Source of the DNA: Bemisia tabaci | Lineage: Eukaryota; Arthropoda; Insecta; Hemiptera; Aleyrodidae | Assembly: GCF_918797505.1 (NCBI RefSeq) | Contig: NC_092799.1 | Span: 13,850,295-13,914,294 of the forward strand | Direction: 5' to 3' | DNA length: 64,000 bases | Part shown: piece by piece, positions 54,417-64,000 of the stretch | Position numbering within the stretch: the first letter of the stretch is position 1 | Layout of the letters: each line of letters opens with the position of its first letter | Made by a program: the position numbers and the translations under genes | Notes under the pieces: model-generated | The model's database searches: none | What the model was told of the DNA's origin: nothing | The model's input: the letters and a program-made list of their open reading frames with translations, nothing else

Positions 54417-55552
54417 GGCCCGGCATTTCGACGGATTCAGATATCTGACCGCTGCAACGACTCGAAGCGATTACTCCTCGCGAGGCCGACTGTCGGCGCT
54501 TACAATTGAATCGTTCGTCTCGAAAACGACTCAACTGCCGCGGGGATGTGAGGGAGTTGGGTCGATTCACGAACAAACGATTCAATTGGCCGATCGCTTC
54601 ATCTAGCCGAATGGAGACATTGAAGAATGAGCGAAGAAGACATCACTTCTCCGTTGGTGTTCTTACGGTTCTAGGTCTTCGTTCATTCATCGCTTCATTT
54701 GGCGGTTGCATTCGTGAAGTAGGGGCAAAGCCCTAAGCCGGTCGGTAGACATACATTCACTTGCTTAAAACATTCTACGGGTGTCATTTCTCTGCCGGCG
54801 GAACATACAATAACACTTGTTCCAATTCATTTTGAAAACTTTCTGATGTGCTAATACTTACAGCATCGGTGTCATAGAAGCTTGAATGCCGCACCGATCT
54901 ACGAGGGAAGTAATGGAAAAAATGCATAAAAACTCATACACTGAGATGTTGTTGTATGTTGTTCCTAAAAAGTCCTTTGCTCGATCACAGTAGCATTCAT
55001 CCCCAACTCAGCAATTTATAGAAATTTGGACTTTTCTTTTCTTTTCTGCCACGTAGTCATATAATTTTATCATTAGAGGTGGACAATTGCAATAATGAGA
55101 TTTTCTTGTCAACGGTGCTCTCTGTAGAATTTTTCAAATCACCAATCTACTCTTGGGCTATCGGTTGTTTAAGCAAGAACTTCTTAGTCACTGCCGAGAG
55201 CCTGAATTATCTAACATTTTTTGAATAATATTATTATTCGGCCACAAGAGAACCCTCAAGATCCCTGCTGTTGATCTTCCTGCCCGTGCGTTCAAGTCTC
55301 TCACCGGCTGCGCATAAAACTATTACTATGAGTCTAAATTATCTATGACGTTTCCCGCATGATATGGTATTTGCATGCAGCTGGGATTACGTTTTACTCG
55401 TGGAGACTGTAAATTAGTGCCACCTAACGATTTGATAAACCCGTACGTATTTTATTAAGGCTGTGCAGCATTGTCAAATATTTGCTTTTTAAAACACTGA
55501 CTTGTTGACATTTTTCAACATTGAATGGTGCATTGGGCAACTCGTCTAATGG
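54417..55552. other. No gene recognised
   Basis: A short hairpin lies at about 54505-54590 (GAATCGTTCGTCTCG against CGAACAAACGATTC). The rest is AT-rich. Confidence 0.4.
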
Positions 55553-56220
55553 ACCAATTTTGTGCCCTGCGAGCTGAATAATACCATGTAATAGCACAGG
55601 ATTGCTGATTTAGTTTTAGTTTAATAAGCTGATTTCTTTCCTCTGTTAGCAGAATGTTCCTTATAAATCGGCGCTCTACCCATAAAAGAACGTAACTACA
55701 TTTTACTTTTGCTCAATTTCTCCTAAAAATTGCATTTTTACCGGGAAAATCCTTGGAATATCCAACTGGAAATATTGATGATTTTTCTACTGATTTCATG
55801 CATCAATTACAAAAAATTGCACGAGTGCACATTCTCGTAAAAAATTGAATTGTTGGAGTTAATTTTGCAACCTACGATAAAAAAATCCGGAAACCTCAAT
55901 CTTGACGGTTTGGCTCAGCTATAGCAAATTTCTTGTGGTTTGAACAACATATGATGGGAAATGAACATTGCTCGATTGAGAAGCTTGCTGAAACCGTTGT
56001 AGCGCGCGATTTGACTCACGTACTCACGTAGAGCTTTGAGTTTCTTGTGAGCGGGCAGTTCAAATTCCTCGTAACCAATGTGAAATAAAAATTTTAATAT
56101 CTTCGTTAGGAGTTGGTTTCAGTAATTTTCTTTGCACGAATCGTGTTCTACGTGAAATTCTGGTTAAGAAACATGTATCAGAATTCTTTAATTCGTGCCT
56201 TGTTTAGTGGTCCATTGTCA
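55553..56220. mobile_element. Family P MITE, copy 2
   Basis: The right 340 bp match 48765-49097 closely (CTCAATCTTGACGGTTTGGC, CAGTTCAAATTCCTCGTAAC, TTTAGTGGTCCATTG). The left end, at AATGGACCAATTTTG, is tentative because the left half is poorly matched. Confidence 0.6.
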
Positions 56221-56338
56221 AGCTCGGAGACTTTAACGCAAGGATAGAAAGAGTAGAGGTATTGTAACTTAATTAAAACGATAATTGAATACACTTATGG
56301 AGACGATGAAGAGATTAGGAATGGGAAGAAATAAAAGA
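56217..56338 (+). repeat. Dispersed repeat shared with 4790-4935
   Basis: Same order of blocks as at 4790. It starts at the last base of the family P element and is followed by a partial family P piece at 56342-56463. Confidence 0.6.
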
Positions 56339-56341
56339 AAA

Positions 56342-56463
56342 GTATCTCCGTTAGGATTTGGTTTCAGTATTTTTCGTTGCGCGAATCATGTTCTACGTGA
56401 AATTCTTGTTAAGAAACATGTATCAGATTGTTTAAATTCGTACCTTGTCTAGTGGTCCATTCT
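56342..56463. mobile_element. Family P fragment
   Basis: About 120 bp matching the last part of family P, ending ACCTTGTCTAGTGGTCCATT. Confidence 0.65.
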
Positions 56464-57470
56464 ACCAATCTCTTTTCTCGGTGTTGCCAGCTCTTTTCAT
56501 ATTTGATGAATATTTTAGATTGAGATGGGGAATCCGGCGGAGTTTTCAGTAGAGTACCTGTATAGCGAAATTATGGACAGATGTGAAACTCCGAAAATCC
56601 ATCAGGCCTTCACCGATGCTTCTGCGGATAAAGTTAGGGCCCAGAAATGCAGCCAACCTATGAATTGCAATTATACAGAACGATTTACTAATACTATTGT
56701 TACGAACCGTCGTTTATAAAACACGAATTTGACTTATTTTTTACATAAATTCATTCATTTTTGCGGGAGAACGCTCATATCTGTTCATTCTTGGCCATCT
56801 TGGTTAGAATTGGAATTTGCAGACTCTGCAGACTAGCAGAGAAATTTTGTGTGTCAGAAGATGGTTAGAAGGAATGCTGAACTTCTGGGCCCTAAGACCT
56901 CCATGAAGCGATCTGTCCATACTGTCGCTTTACAAGTACTTTAGTAAATTCTACCAATCTTTTTTCTCGGTGTTGCCAGCTCTTTCCATATTTGATGAAT
57001 ATTTCGGATTGAGATGGGGAATCCGGCGGGGTTTCCAGTGATGCGGAAAAGCTAGAGTCCCTTTATACTGAGAGTCAAGACAACACCCCCTCATGGAGTC
57101 ACAAACGGGAATAAAGATTACAGAAATTGAACGTTTTTCGTAATCTTTGATCGGCCCATTCTCAAATTCCTTTTTCCGTCCCTTCTCTCATTCTGTTTGT
57201 TCCTTGCCGAACCCGCAATTCCTCGGTCCATTTTAGATTATAATCTTTGCAGTTGGTGAAAATGTAATCTTTATTCCCGTTTGTGACACTGTGAAGGCCT
57301 AAAATACGGGAACCAATCAGAAATGGCTCCACATTGTCTTGACTCTCATTATCAAGGGACTTTAATTCTACCAATGTTTTTTCTCGGTGTTGCCAGCTCT
57401 TTCCATATTTGATGAATATTTCGGATTGAGATGGGGAATCCGGCGGGGTTTCCAGTGATGCGGAAAAGCC
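56460..57470 (+). repeat. Three direct copies of a 105-bp segment
   Basis: Copies at 56460-56548, 56949-57050 and 57366-57470. Each holds CTCGGTGTTGCCAGCTCTTT and GAGATGGGGAATCCGGCGG. Copies two and three flank a family D MITE directly. Copy one begins the 64-residue frame at 56525-56719, which is not recognised. Confidence 0.85.
57054..57363. mobile_element. Family D MITE between duplicated flanks
   Basis: Ends GAGTCCCTTTATACTGAGAG and its near complement (CTCATTATCAAGGGACT), about 310 bp. The longer 105-bp repeats on both sides are far too long to be target duplications. Confidence 0.8.
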
Positions 57471-57830
57471 GGCGCGGAGCGGGGAGCGGGTTGCGGTGGC
57501 GGGGACGTGTAAAAGTTAAAGCCGGTCTCTCGGTTAGTGAAATGGTGAGCGTGCGCATGCGCGGATGTGTGCAGGAGTAACGGGACTCGTCGCGCTGGCG
57601 CTCGCCGGGAGAGACCCCGAGCAGGAGCATGACCTCCGATGCCGAAGCCGATCCCGACGCCGATGCGCTATGCCTCATCCGCCGTCCGCCGTTTAAAATT
57701 CACCTTCCTCCCCGTCCCCGGAACCCGGCTCCCACTTCCCGCTCCGGCTCTTGCCACTGGCAAACCGATTTTTATCATTTTTCCCGCCCGCTCAGCTCCA
57801 CCGGTAACGTTGCATGGTGTCGACGATCAT
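57440..57830 (+). other. GC-rich island, possible promoter or first exon
   Basis: Strongly CG-rich. The frame from ATG at 57629 starts MTSDAEADPDADALCLIRRP, plausible as an acidic N-terminus, but it runs into the family N repeat from 57837. It has no recognised domain. Confidence 0.25.
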
Positions 57831-57836
57831 GGTGTC

Positions 57837-58528
57837 AATGTCGCAGGCAAATAGTAAAATCAGGCATGCCCAGGCAAATAGTCAAATGCCTAGACAAATA
57901 GTCAAATGCCTAGGCAAATAGTCAAATATTCTAGCTTAGATTGAAATTCTGATTCTTTTCCTAATTGGACGTATTTCTATCAAACGGAACTAAGCTCCAA
58001 TTTGCGTTCTTTTTGAGGAATTTAGAATCCTGGATAGCGTGTTCTGTCAAACGGACCTAAGCGCCATGGAAAAGCATTGCGAGTATAGGACGGAATAAGC
58101 CGGACGCCCGATTCCGCCGCCAATCCAAGCCCCCCTCTACCTTCCTCACCCTATGGCGCTTAGGTCCGTTTGATAGAAATACGTCCAAACAATTAATTGA
58201 TCCCGTAAGAAAAAATTCTTAGTAAAAATTTGCGTCACGAAATAGTATTTTAAACGATTTTTAGCTCCTGAGTAGACACTTATCTTGAGATTTTCAGCAT
58301 GTCAGAGAATACAGCATTTTTAGAGTTTCAACATTTAAAAATATGAGAAGCAATTGAAGAGGAAGAGACGAAAAGAGTTTGTAAGTTTGATGAGATATTT
58401 TTCCACAAATATTGAAAACTCGAGAGCTCTCCATCATAAATTCACAAAATTTTGTAGGCAATCAAAATTCAGCTATCTGCCGAGGCAATTGACAAGATGC
58501 CTGATTTCAATATATGCCTGCGACATCA
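57837..58528. mobile_element. Family N MITE, copy 2, split by family M
   Basis: Ends AATGTCGCAGGCAAATAGT and ATGCCTGCGACATCAAC. The left end also carries four tandem CCTAGGCAAATAGTCAAATG-like units. It is interrupted by 57965-58188. The parts flanking the insertion match 36530-36982. Confidence 0.75.
57965..58188. mobile_element. Family M MITE, copy 2 (nested)
   Basis: 224 bp with ends TTGGACGTATTTCTATCAAA and its exact complement, then GGAACTAAG / TAGGTCC. An internal TCTGTCAAACGGACCTAAGC repeats the end, as in copy 1. Confidence 0.85.
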
Positions 58529-58778
58529 ACAAACCCAAAATCTTATAATGGAGTCAACTATCATTGACGTTGTGCTCAGGTGGTAAAACGCAAAACCTGG
58601 GCCCTGAGCATGGCGTCAACGATCACGGTGTCAATAAGCAGAACAATATCTACCTCAGGAGTAAAATTAAAAAATTAAGTGTACAGGACAGGTTTGGGTC
58701 ACGTATGGTTATGATTAGGTTAGTTCAGGTCAGGACATGTACGGTTAGATTAAGTAGGTAAGGGTAAAGTTAGGTAGG

Positions 58779-58988
58779 GCACTGACGGGGAAAGCTATGG
58801 ATGCGGATGACGCTGAATATATGACTCGGAAATTAGTGCTAGAATATCGAAGGTGGGGCCTAGAGGTCAGTATCAAGAAAACCGAAAAGTTGACGATTGG
58901 AGGGGATCTGCAAGACATAGAGCTAAAATATGGACAATGTATTGAAAGCTGCGAACATTGCAAATATTTAGGAGTTCGAGTAAAATAG
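58779..58988 (+). pseudogene. Reverse transcriptase fragment
   Basis: About 65 codons: ADDAEYMTRKLVLEYRRWGL, then EVSIKKTEKLTIGG and CKYLGVRVK before a stop. It lines up with residues 491-552 of the reverse transcriptase at 41108-43309, with roughly half the residues identical. The FADD motif lies just upstream of the preserved part and is lost. It is a dead relic of a related but distinct element, in the opposite orientation. Confidence 0.85.
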
Positions 58989-59402
58989 GTTTAAAGAGAT
59001 CCTTGAAATACCACACTAAAAAAAAGACCATCAAATTTCAAGTAAACTTCAACATTATTTTAACTTCGGGAACAGACCCTTAGGATGCATTATGAAGATT
59101 TGCCCCGACAAAAATTAGAAAGTTCAGAGGAAAAAATTCTGATCCCAACAAATTTTAAGGCAGGTAAGTACGGTAGGCACAGCTGAAAATAAGTGGCAGT
59201 AAATCAGTACTTTTTGCCGATCTTGAGGCTGTTAAAAAAGAGCCTGCCTTAACATATCAAATTAATGACTTCATTTTCTGAGACTTTTTGTGCTAAGGAA
59301 AAAATGCGTAAATTTGGCAAACACCTGAAAAAACGGGTCATTTGAAAAAAGAATGCACCACGAGAAGACAAAAATGAAACGTCACACAATTAATCAATCC
59401 TA
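58989..59402. other. No gene recognised
   Basis: AT-rich, no supported feature. Confidence 0.4.
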
Positions 59403-59404
59403 TA

Positions 59405-59634
59405 CACTGGAAAAAAAGCCGCTTGGATCTAGAGTCCAGACTCTTAAAAACATTCACAAGAAAAAATACTCTTGATTTAATCTGATTTTCTTTTGAATCG
59501 AAGAGCCGAGTCTCCTGACTAAAGCGGATTTCCTCTAGATTCAAGCGAAAAGTCCGATTGAGTCAAGAGTATTTTTTCTTGTCAATGTTTTTAAGAGTCT
59601 GGACTCTAGATTCTAGCGAATTTTTTTTCCAGTG
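59405..59634. mobile_element. Family E MITE, mariner-type, copy 2
   Basis: 230 bp, CACTGGAAAAAAAG to CCAGTG, with TA at 59403-59404 and 59635-59636. The arms and their GGATCTAGAGTCCAGACTC block match 5161-5386. Confidence 0.88.
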
Positions 59635-59879
59635 TAGATGACTGTTGTATCATCGTTGGAATTCGGACTAATCAGAATCGAGTATCTAATTTCCAACCAA
59701 ATCCGACTTTTTTTTAATGAACAAAGCACATCATTTTGGCCTTGGTGCAATGAGCGCGAAAAATTCGTCGATGGAAATTCGGGGAGAGGGCTGTAGGAAA
59801 GAGATGTAACGTTATACAAGATTAGAGAGCATTACGAAACGGGCCCAGGGAAACAGGTCCTCCACTTGTGTGTAAATAA

Positions 59880-60221
59880 ACGGAGAGACACGGGTATTTT
59901 TGAAGGAATGCGATGCGCTGGCTGGCTCGCTGTGACGTCACCCGAGTAACTGTCGAGGAAGAGGAGACTCTAACGCGGGACTAAGAAAGAAGGAAGCAGC
60001 CAGTCTCCGGTCAACGTCTTATCGCGATCATAGTTCCGAACGACCGCCGCTATTTCCGTTCTTCTCTCGCGACCCCCCTGTTTTTTTTTAAGTTTATCCC
60101 AATTCGGTTCGGTTTTTAAGGCTCTTTCATTCCGGGAATCGTCGAAAAAGAGAGCATTGTTGGTTTTTTTAAATAAAAGTTTACACAGTGTTTTCAACTG
60201 GGAAGTGATTATAAAAACTAG
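59880..60221 (+). other. GC-rich patch with splice donor, possible 5' exon
   Basis: CG-rich DNA (59920-60080) is followed about 150 bp later by ACTAGGTAAGTTTCG, a near-consensus donor at 60221. It could be a non-coding first exon. No transcript evidence is available here. Confidence 0.25.
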
Positions 60222-61353
60222 GTAAGTTTCGCATGATAACGGTATTTTTTCACGCGCTGGATTGAAGCGAAACATGTGACGTTTCTCCGTTTTCACCGGT
60301 CGAATAAGTAATGAAATAAAATTCTAGGGTCCACAAAGGAGTAGAAAAAGAAAAACTTTTAACGCAAAGTTTTTCTAATTAAAAAAATAATTTCATCAAT
60401 GAGCAAATGTAAATTTAACACGCGAAATTATTTTCATCCATAAATGAATATGTTCATCAAATGGCCATCTTTTCAAGCGCTTTTCGTTTCAGTTAACTTT
60501 TCAGCGATTTTGCTAGGGTATCCCTAGAATTATTGTGTCCTCGTTTCTTCGAGGATGAAATTTTAAAAATCCGAAAATATTTCGTGGAGTCTTTTCGAAA
60601 ATTTTTTTTTTCATTTCCATGTGAGAATTTTTAAAAGAGTGGTTTTTTCAATTGGGTTGGTTTTTTGATATCCAAGTTCATGATAAGGAACTACTATCCT
60701 GTAGTAAAAAATTAACAGGAGGATCATTCTCTCTTTAGCCTCGGAAAATGTTTAGGTGGTTTTTGATCTGTTTAGCCTCACAGCCTGAACTGCGTCGACT
60801 TGAAGTTTTGTGAGAGAATTCCATGCAAAACCATGGGTTTTTATTCTACACACACACAATCTTTTTGAATCGAATATACGTTTCTGGGAGGTTTTTTTTA
60901 CCGAGTATCTTCGTAAAAAAATTCTTCCAGGCTGTATTGAAAATCTCAATAATGACTTTTGAAACAAAATGATCCTTATTTTCATGAAAAGTTTTCTCAG
61001 CCAACGCAGAATGTTTCCCTTTTTTTGTAATCATTTTGGATGAAAAGTTGACCTGCGATAGTGAATTGAGAAAAAAAAAGGGAAAAAAGTAGGAAAGAAA
61101 CTACGGTGTGTCGTCTCGTACAAATTTTGTACTGCTTTCTTTTCGCGTGCTAACTTTTCTCCTCATTGTCATCGCAAAATGAATAGAAAAGTTTTAATGT
61201 AGTATGGAAAGTAAGATAAAAAGTTGTGCGGAAAAGTAGGGAACATTTTGATCACTCGGTCTAGCATCGGAAGCATAGCACACAGGTGATTCACCCACGG
61301 GCTTAAAAAAAAACGACGTTTAAAAATGTAACCTTTATTCGCGTGGGTTAATA
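60222..61353. other. No gene recognised
   Basis: AT-rich with a CACACACACA run at 60849-60857. No supported frame. Confidence 0.4.
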
Positions 61354-61355
61354 TA

Positions 61356-61563
61356 CAGGGTGATTCAAAAGTCCTGCACCCTGGATCAGGCACCACCCTG
61401 TAACTTTTGAACAAATTGGCACAGAGACTTGAAATTTTGTGAGTGCCTCTAGATCAAAGGAAGCGGCTTTCGAGGTACCCCAAAAATTTTAGCGGACCTC
61501 TCTGGAAAAGTTTAAAATCCCGGAGGTTTGACATGGGTGGTGCTGGACTTTTAGGTCACCCTG
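61356..61563. mobile_element. Mariner-type MITE
   Basis: 208 bp beginning CAGGGTGATTCAAAAGTCCT and ending GACTTTTAGGTCACCCTG, flanked by TA at 61354-61355 and 61564-61565. CAGGGTG..CAAAAGT ends are typical of mariner relatives. Confidence 0.88.
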
Positions 61564-61565
61564 TA

Positions 61566-61833
61566 GACTAGTTTGGCGATGCGCAGTACGTAGGTAGAGG
61601 AAAATATCGTCACCGCGAGGAAAACCACGTAACTTGAATGGTAAACGTTAATATAAATATGCGGTTCTTGCTAAGCGCGACTGAATAGTGTATAGGAAGT
61701 CGGCGGAGAGGCAAGGTTCATCGATACCGCACACCACACACGGTCAGGGTTGGGGTCAATAACCGCTGCCGACTGTTGTTGCTTTTACACATATTTTGGG
61801 CGGCCTTCTCCCCTTCGCCTTCGCGTCCTCGGC
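61566..61833. other. Left flank of the satellite
   Basis: Unique DNA. Its last bases, CCTCGGCCACTTC, resemble the CCTCAGCCACTTC junction inside the array. Confidence 0.5.
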
Positions 61834-64000
61834 CACTTCTGGGTCTCTAGGTCTCCTCTCCACCTCTGTGCCTGTACCTATTCATTTCAAGGTCTCATCA
61901 CGTCCCGGCTTGTATTGGTTATTCCCGGTGATACGTGCAACTGCTCCCGTAGGAGTGTTTGTTAGCAGCGAATTCATATTCATTCTCTCACTAACTCGTC
62001 ATCTTTTAAAGGTTCTCTTGTCGTAACAGCACTTCTGCCGTGCTAAGGAAAAACGCCGTAGGAACCTTCAGGTGTTGCCAAATTTATTTTGATAAAACAC
62101 ATTTCTTGGTAAAATGAATATATTTCTTACAATTTTTCAGATTATTTAATTCGCAATTTCACCTAAGGCTCCTGAAAAATTAAAAGAAAAATGTTCATAA
62201 CTTTCCTCAGTCACTTCTGGGTCTCTAGGTCTCCTCTCCACCTCTGTGCCTGTACCTATTCATTTCAAGGTCTCATCACGTCCCGGCTTGTATTGGTTAT
62301 CCCCGGCGATACGTACAACTGCTCCTGTAGGAGTGTTTGTTAGCAACGAATTCATATTCATTCTCTTACTTACTCATCATCTTTTAAAGGTTCTCTTGTC
62401 GTAACAGCACTTCTGCCGTGCTAAGGAAAAACGCCGTAGGAACCTTCAGGTGTTGCCAAATTTATTTTGATAAAACACATTTCTTGGTAAAATGAATATA
62501 TTTCTTACAATTTTTCAGATTATTTAATTCGCAATTTCACCTAAGGCTCCTGAAAAATTAAAAGAAAAATGTTCATAACTTTCCTCAGTCACTTCTGGGT
62601 CTCTAGGTCTCCTCTCCACCTCTGTGCCTGTACCTATTCATTTCAAGGTCTCATCACGTCCCGGCTTGTATTGGTTATCCCCGGCGATACGTACAACTGC
62701 TCCTGTAGGAGTGTTTGTTAGCAACGAATTCATATTCATTCTCTTACTTACTCATCATCTTTTAAAGGTTCTCTTGTCGTAACAGCACTTCTGCCGTGCT
62801 AAGGAAAAACGCCGTAGGAACCTTCAGGTGTTGCCAAATTTATTTTGATAAAACACATTTCTTGGTAAATTTATGAATATATTTCTTCCAATTTCTCAGA
62901 TAATTTAATTCGCCATTTCGCACCTAAAGCTCCTGAAAAATTAAAAGAAAAATGTTCATAACTTTCCTCAGCCACTTCTGGGTCTCTAGGTCTCCTCTCC
63001 ACCTCTGTGCCTGTACCTATTCATTTCAAGGTCTCATCACGTCCCGGCTTGTATTGGTTATTCCCGGTGATACGTGCAACTGCTCCCGTAGGAGTGTTTG
63101 TTAGCAGCGAATTCATATTCATTCTCTCACTAACTCGTCATCTTTTAAAGGTTCTCTTGTCGTAACAGCACTTCTGCCGTGCTAAGGAAAAACGCCGTAG
63201 GAACCTTCAGGTGTTGCCAAATTTATTTTGATAAAACACATTTCTTGGTAAAATGAATATATTTCTTACAATTTTTCAGATTATTTAATTCGCAATTTCA
63301 CCTAAGGCTCCTGAAAAATTAAAAGAAAAATGTTCATAACTTTCCTCAGTCACTTCTGGGTCTCTAGGTCTCCTCTCCACCTCTGTGCCTGTACCTATTC
63401 ATTTCAAGGTCTCATCACGTCCCGGCTTGTATTGGTTATCCCCGGCGATACGTACAACTGCTCCTGTAGGAGTGTTTGTTAGCAACGAATTCATATTCAT
63501 TCTCTTACTTACTCATCATCTTTTAAAGGTTCTCTTGTCGTAACAGCACTTCTGCCGTGCTAAGGAAAAACGCCGTAGGAACCTTCAGGTGTTGCCAAAT
63601 TTATTTTGATAAAACACATTTCTTGGTAAATTTATGAATATATTTCTTCCAATTTCTCAGATAATTTAATTCGCCATTTCGCACCTAAAGCTCCTGAAAA
63701 ATTAAAAGAAAAATGTTCATAACTTTCCTCAGCCACTTCTGGGTCTCTAGGTCTCCTCTCCACCTCTGTGCCTGTACCTATTCATTTCAAGGTCTCATCA
63801 CGTCCCGGCTTGTATTGGTTATTCCCGGTGATACGTGCAACTGCTCCCGTAGGAGTGTTTGTTAGCAGCGAATTCATATTCATTCTCTCACTAACTCGTC
63901 ATCTTTTAAAGGTTCTCTTGTCGTAACAGCACTTCTGCCGTGCTAAGGAAAAACGCCGTAGGAACCTTCAGGTGTTGCCAAATTTATTTTGATAAAACAC
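61834..64000 (+). repeat. Tandem satellite built on a truncated MITE-A
   Basis: Units start at 61834, 62212, 62590, 62973, 63351 and 63734, giving lengths 378, 378, 383, 378 and 383, plus a partial unit cut by the window end. Each holds about 200 bp of flank DNA (from CACTTCTGGGTCTCTAGG), then about 175 bp of MITE-A from CTGCCGTGCTAAGGAAAAAC to AACTTTCCTCAG, lacking the right arm. Two front-half types alternate (GGTGATACGTGCAAC against GGCGATACGTACAAC), in the order A, B, B, A, B, A. Two back-half types are marked by 378 or 383 bp. The frames at 61750-62026 are by-products. Confidence 0.95.

Noticed and set aside
61750..62026. Frames with hydrophobic stretches at the start of the satellite
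   Set aside because: The sequence is part of a non-coding tandem repeat unit and the frames overlap in two phases.
61834..64000. CRISPR-like regular repeats
   Set aside because: The units are 378-383 bp direct tandem repeats without short repeat-spacer alternation, in a eukaryotic setting.

Overview
The window looks like insect nuclear DNA, most likely from a hemipteran such as a whitefly. That guess rests on the style of the repeats and is not proven. There are no operons, no ribosome binding sites and no bacterial gene order. The DNA is AT-rich, with a few GC-rich islands, microsatellites and very many short transposons. The only long open frame is a reverse transcriptase, on the minus strand at 41108-43309. 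No complete host gene can be read. Two plus-strand segments (19622-19818 and 45471-45654) and one minus-strand segment (20008-20167) look like single host exons. GC-rich patches near 10.1, 30.1, 49.3, 57.6 and 60.0 kb could be promoter or 5' exon DNA.

Most of the rest is repeat. At least fifteen families of small inverted-repeat elements can be told apart by comparing copies inside the window. Many fold along nearly their whole length, so that transcripts would form hairpins. Family names used here: MITE-A (about 250 bp, begins CTGCCGTGCTAAGGAA, 4-bp target duplications); PAL-B (about 508-bp palindrome); families C to T as labelled in the entries; hAT-type elements (CAGTGGCG or CAKGGGCG ends, 8-bp duplications); and TA-flanked mariner-type elements.

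Layout. 0-10 kb: hAT, MITE-A, PAL-B and TA-flanked MITEs, and a 1.1 kb repeat that returns inverted at 27-28 kb. 10-13 kb: a GC island, then AT-rich DNA. 13-21 kb: hairpin elements, including a three-level nest at 17964-18584. 21-29 kb: scattered MITEs, a tRNA-like element and a local duplication. 29-35 kb: dense MITEs and a truncated Helitron (33787-34796). 36-39 kb: nested MITEs. 39.5-43.9 kb: a DNA element split by a young 5'-truncated non-LTR retrotransposon with a 14-bp target duplication. 44-49 kb: more MITEs. 49.7-51.4 kb: elements nested three deep around an 843-bp hAT element. 51.6-52.9 kb: a nearly perfect 1.33 kb palindrome. 54-60 kb: repeats and a second reverse transcriptase fragment. 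61.8 kb to the end: a tandem satellite whose unit joins flanking DNA to a truncated MITE-A.

How the parts relate. The only protein-coding mobile pieces are the reverse transcriptase and the Helitron N-terminal fragment. Everything else is non-autonomous and would depend on transposases encoded elsewhere. Nesting gives relative ages: older inverted-repeat elements were hit by MITE-A, PAL-B, hAT, Helitron and the non-LTR element.
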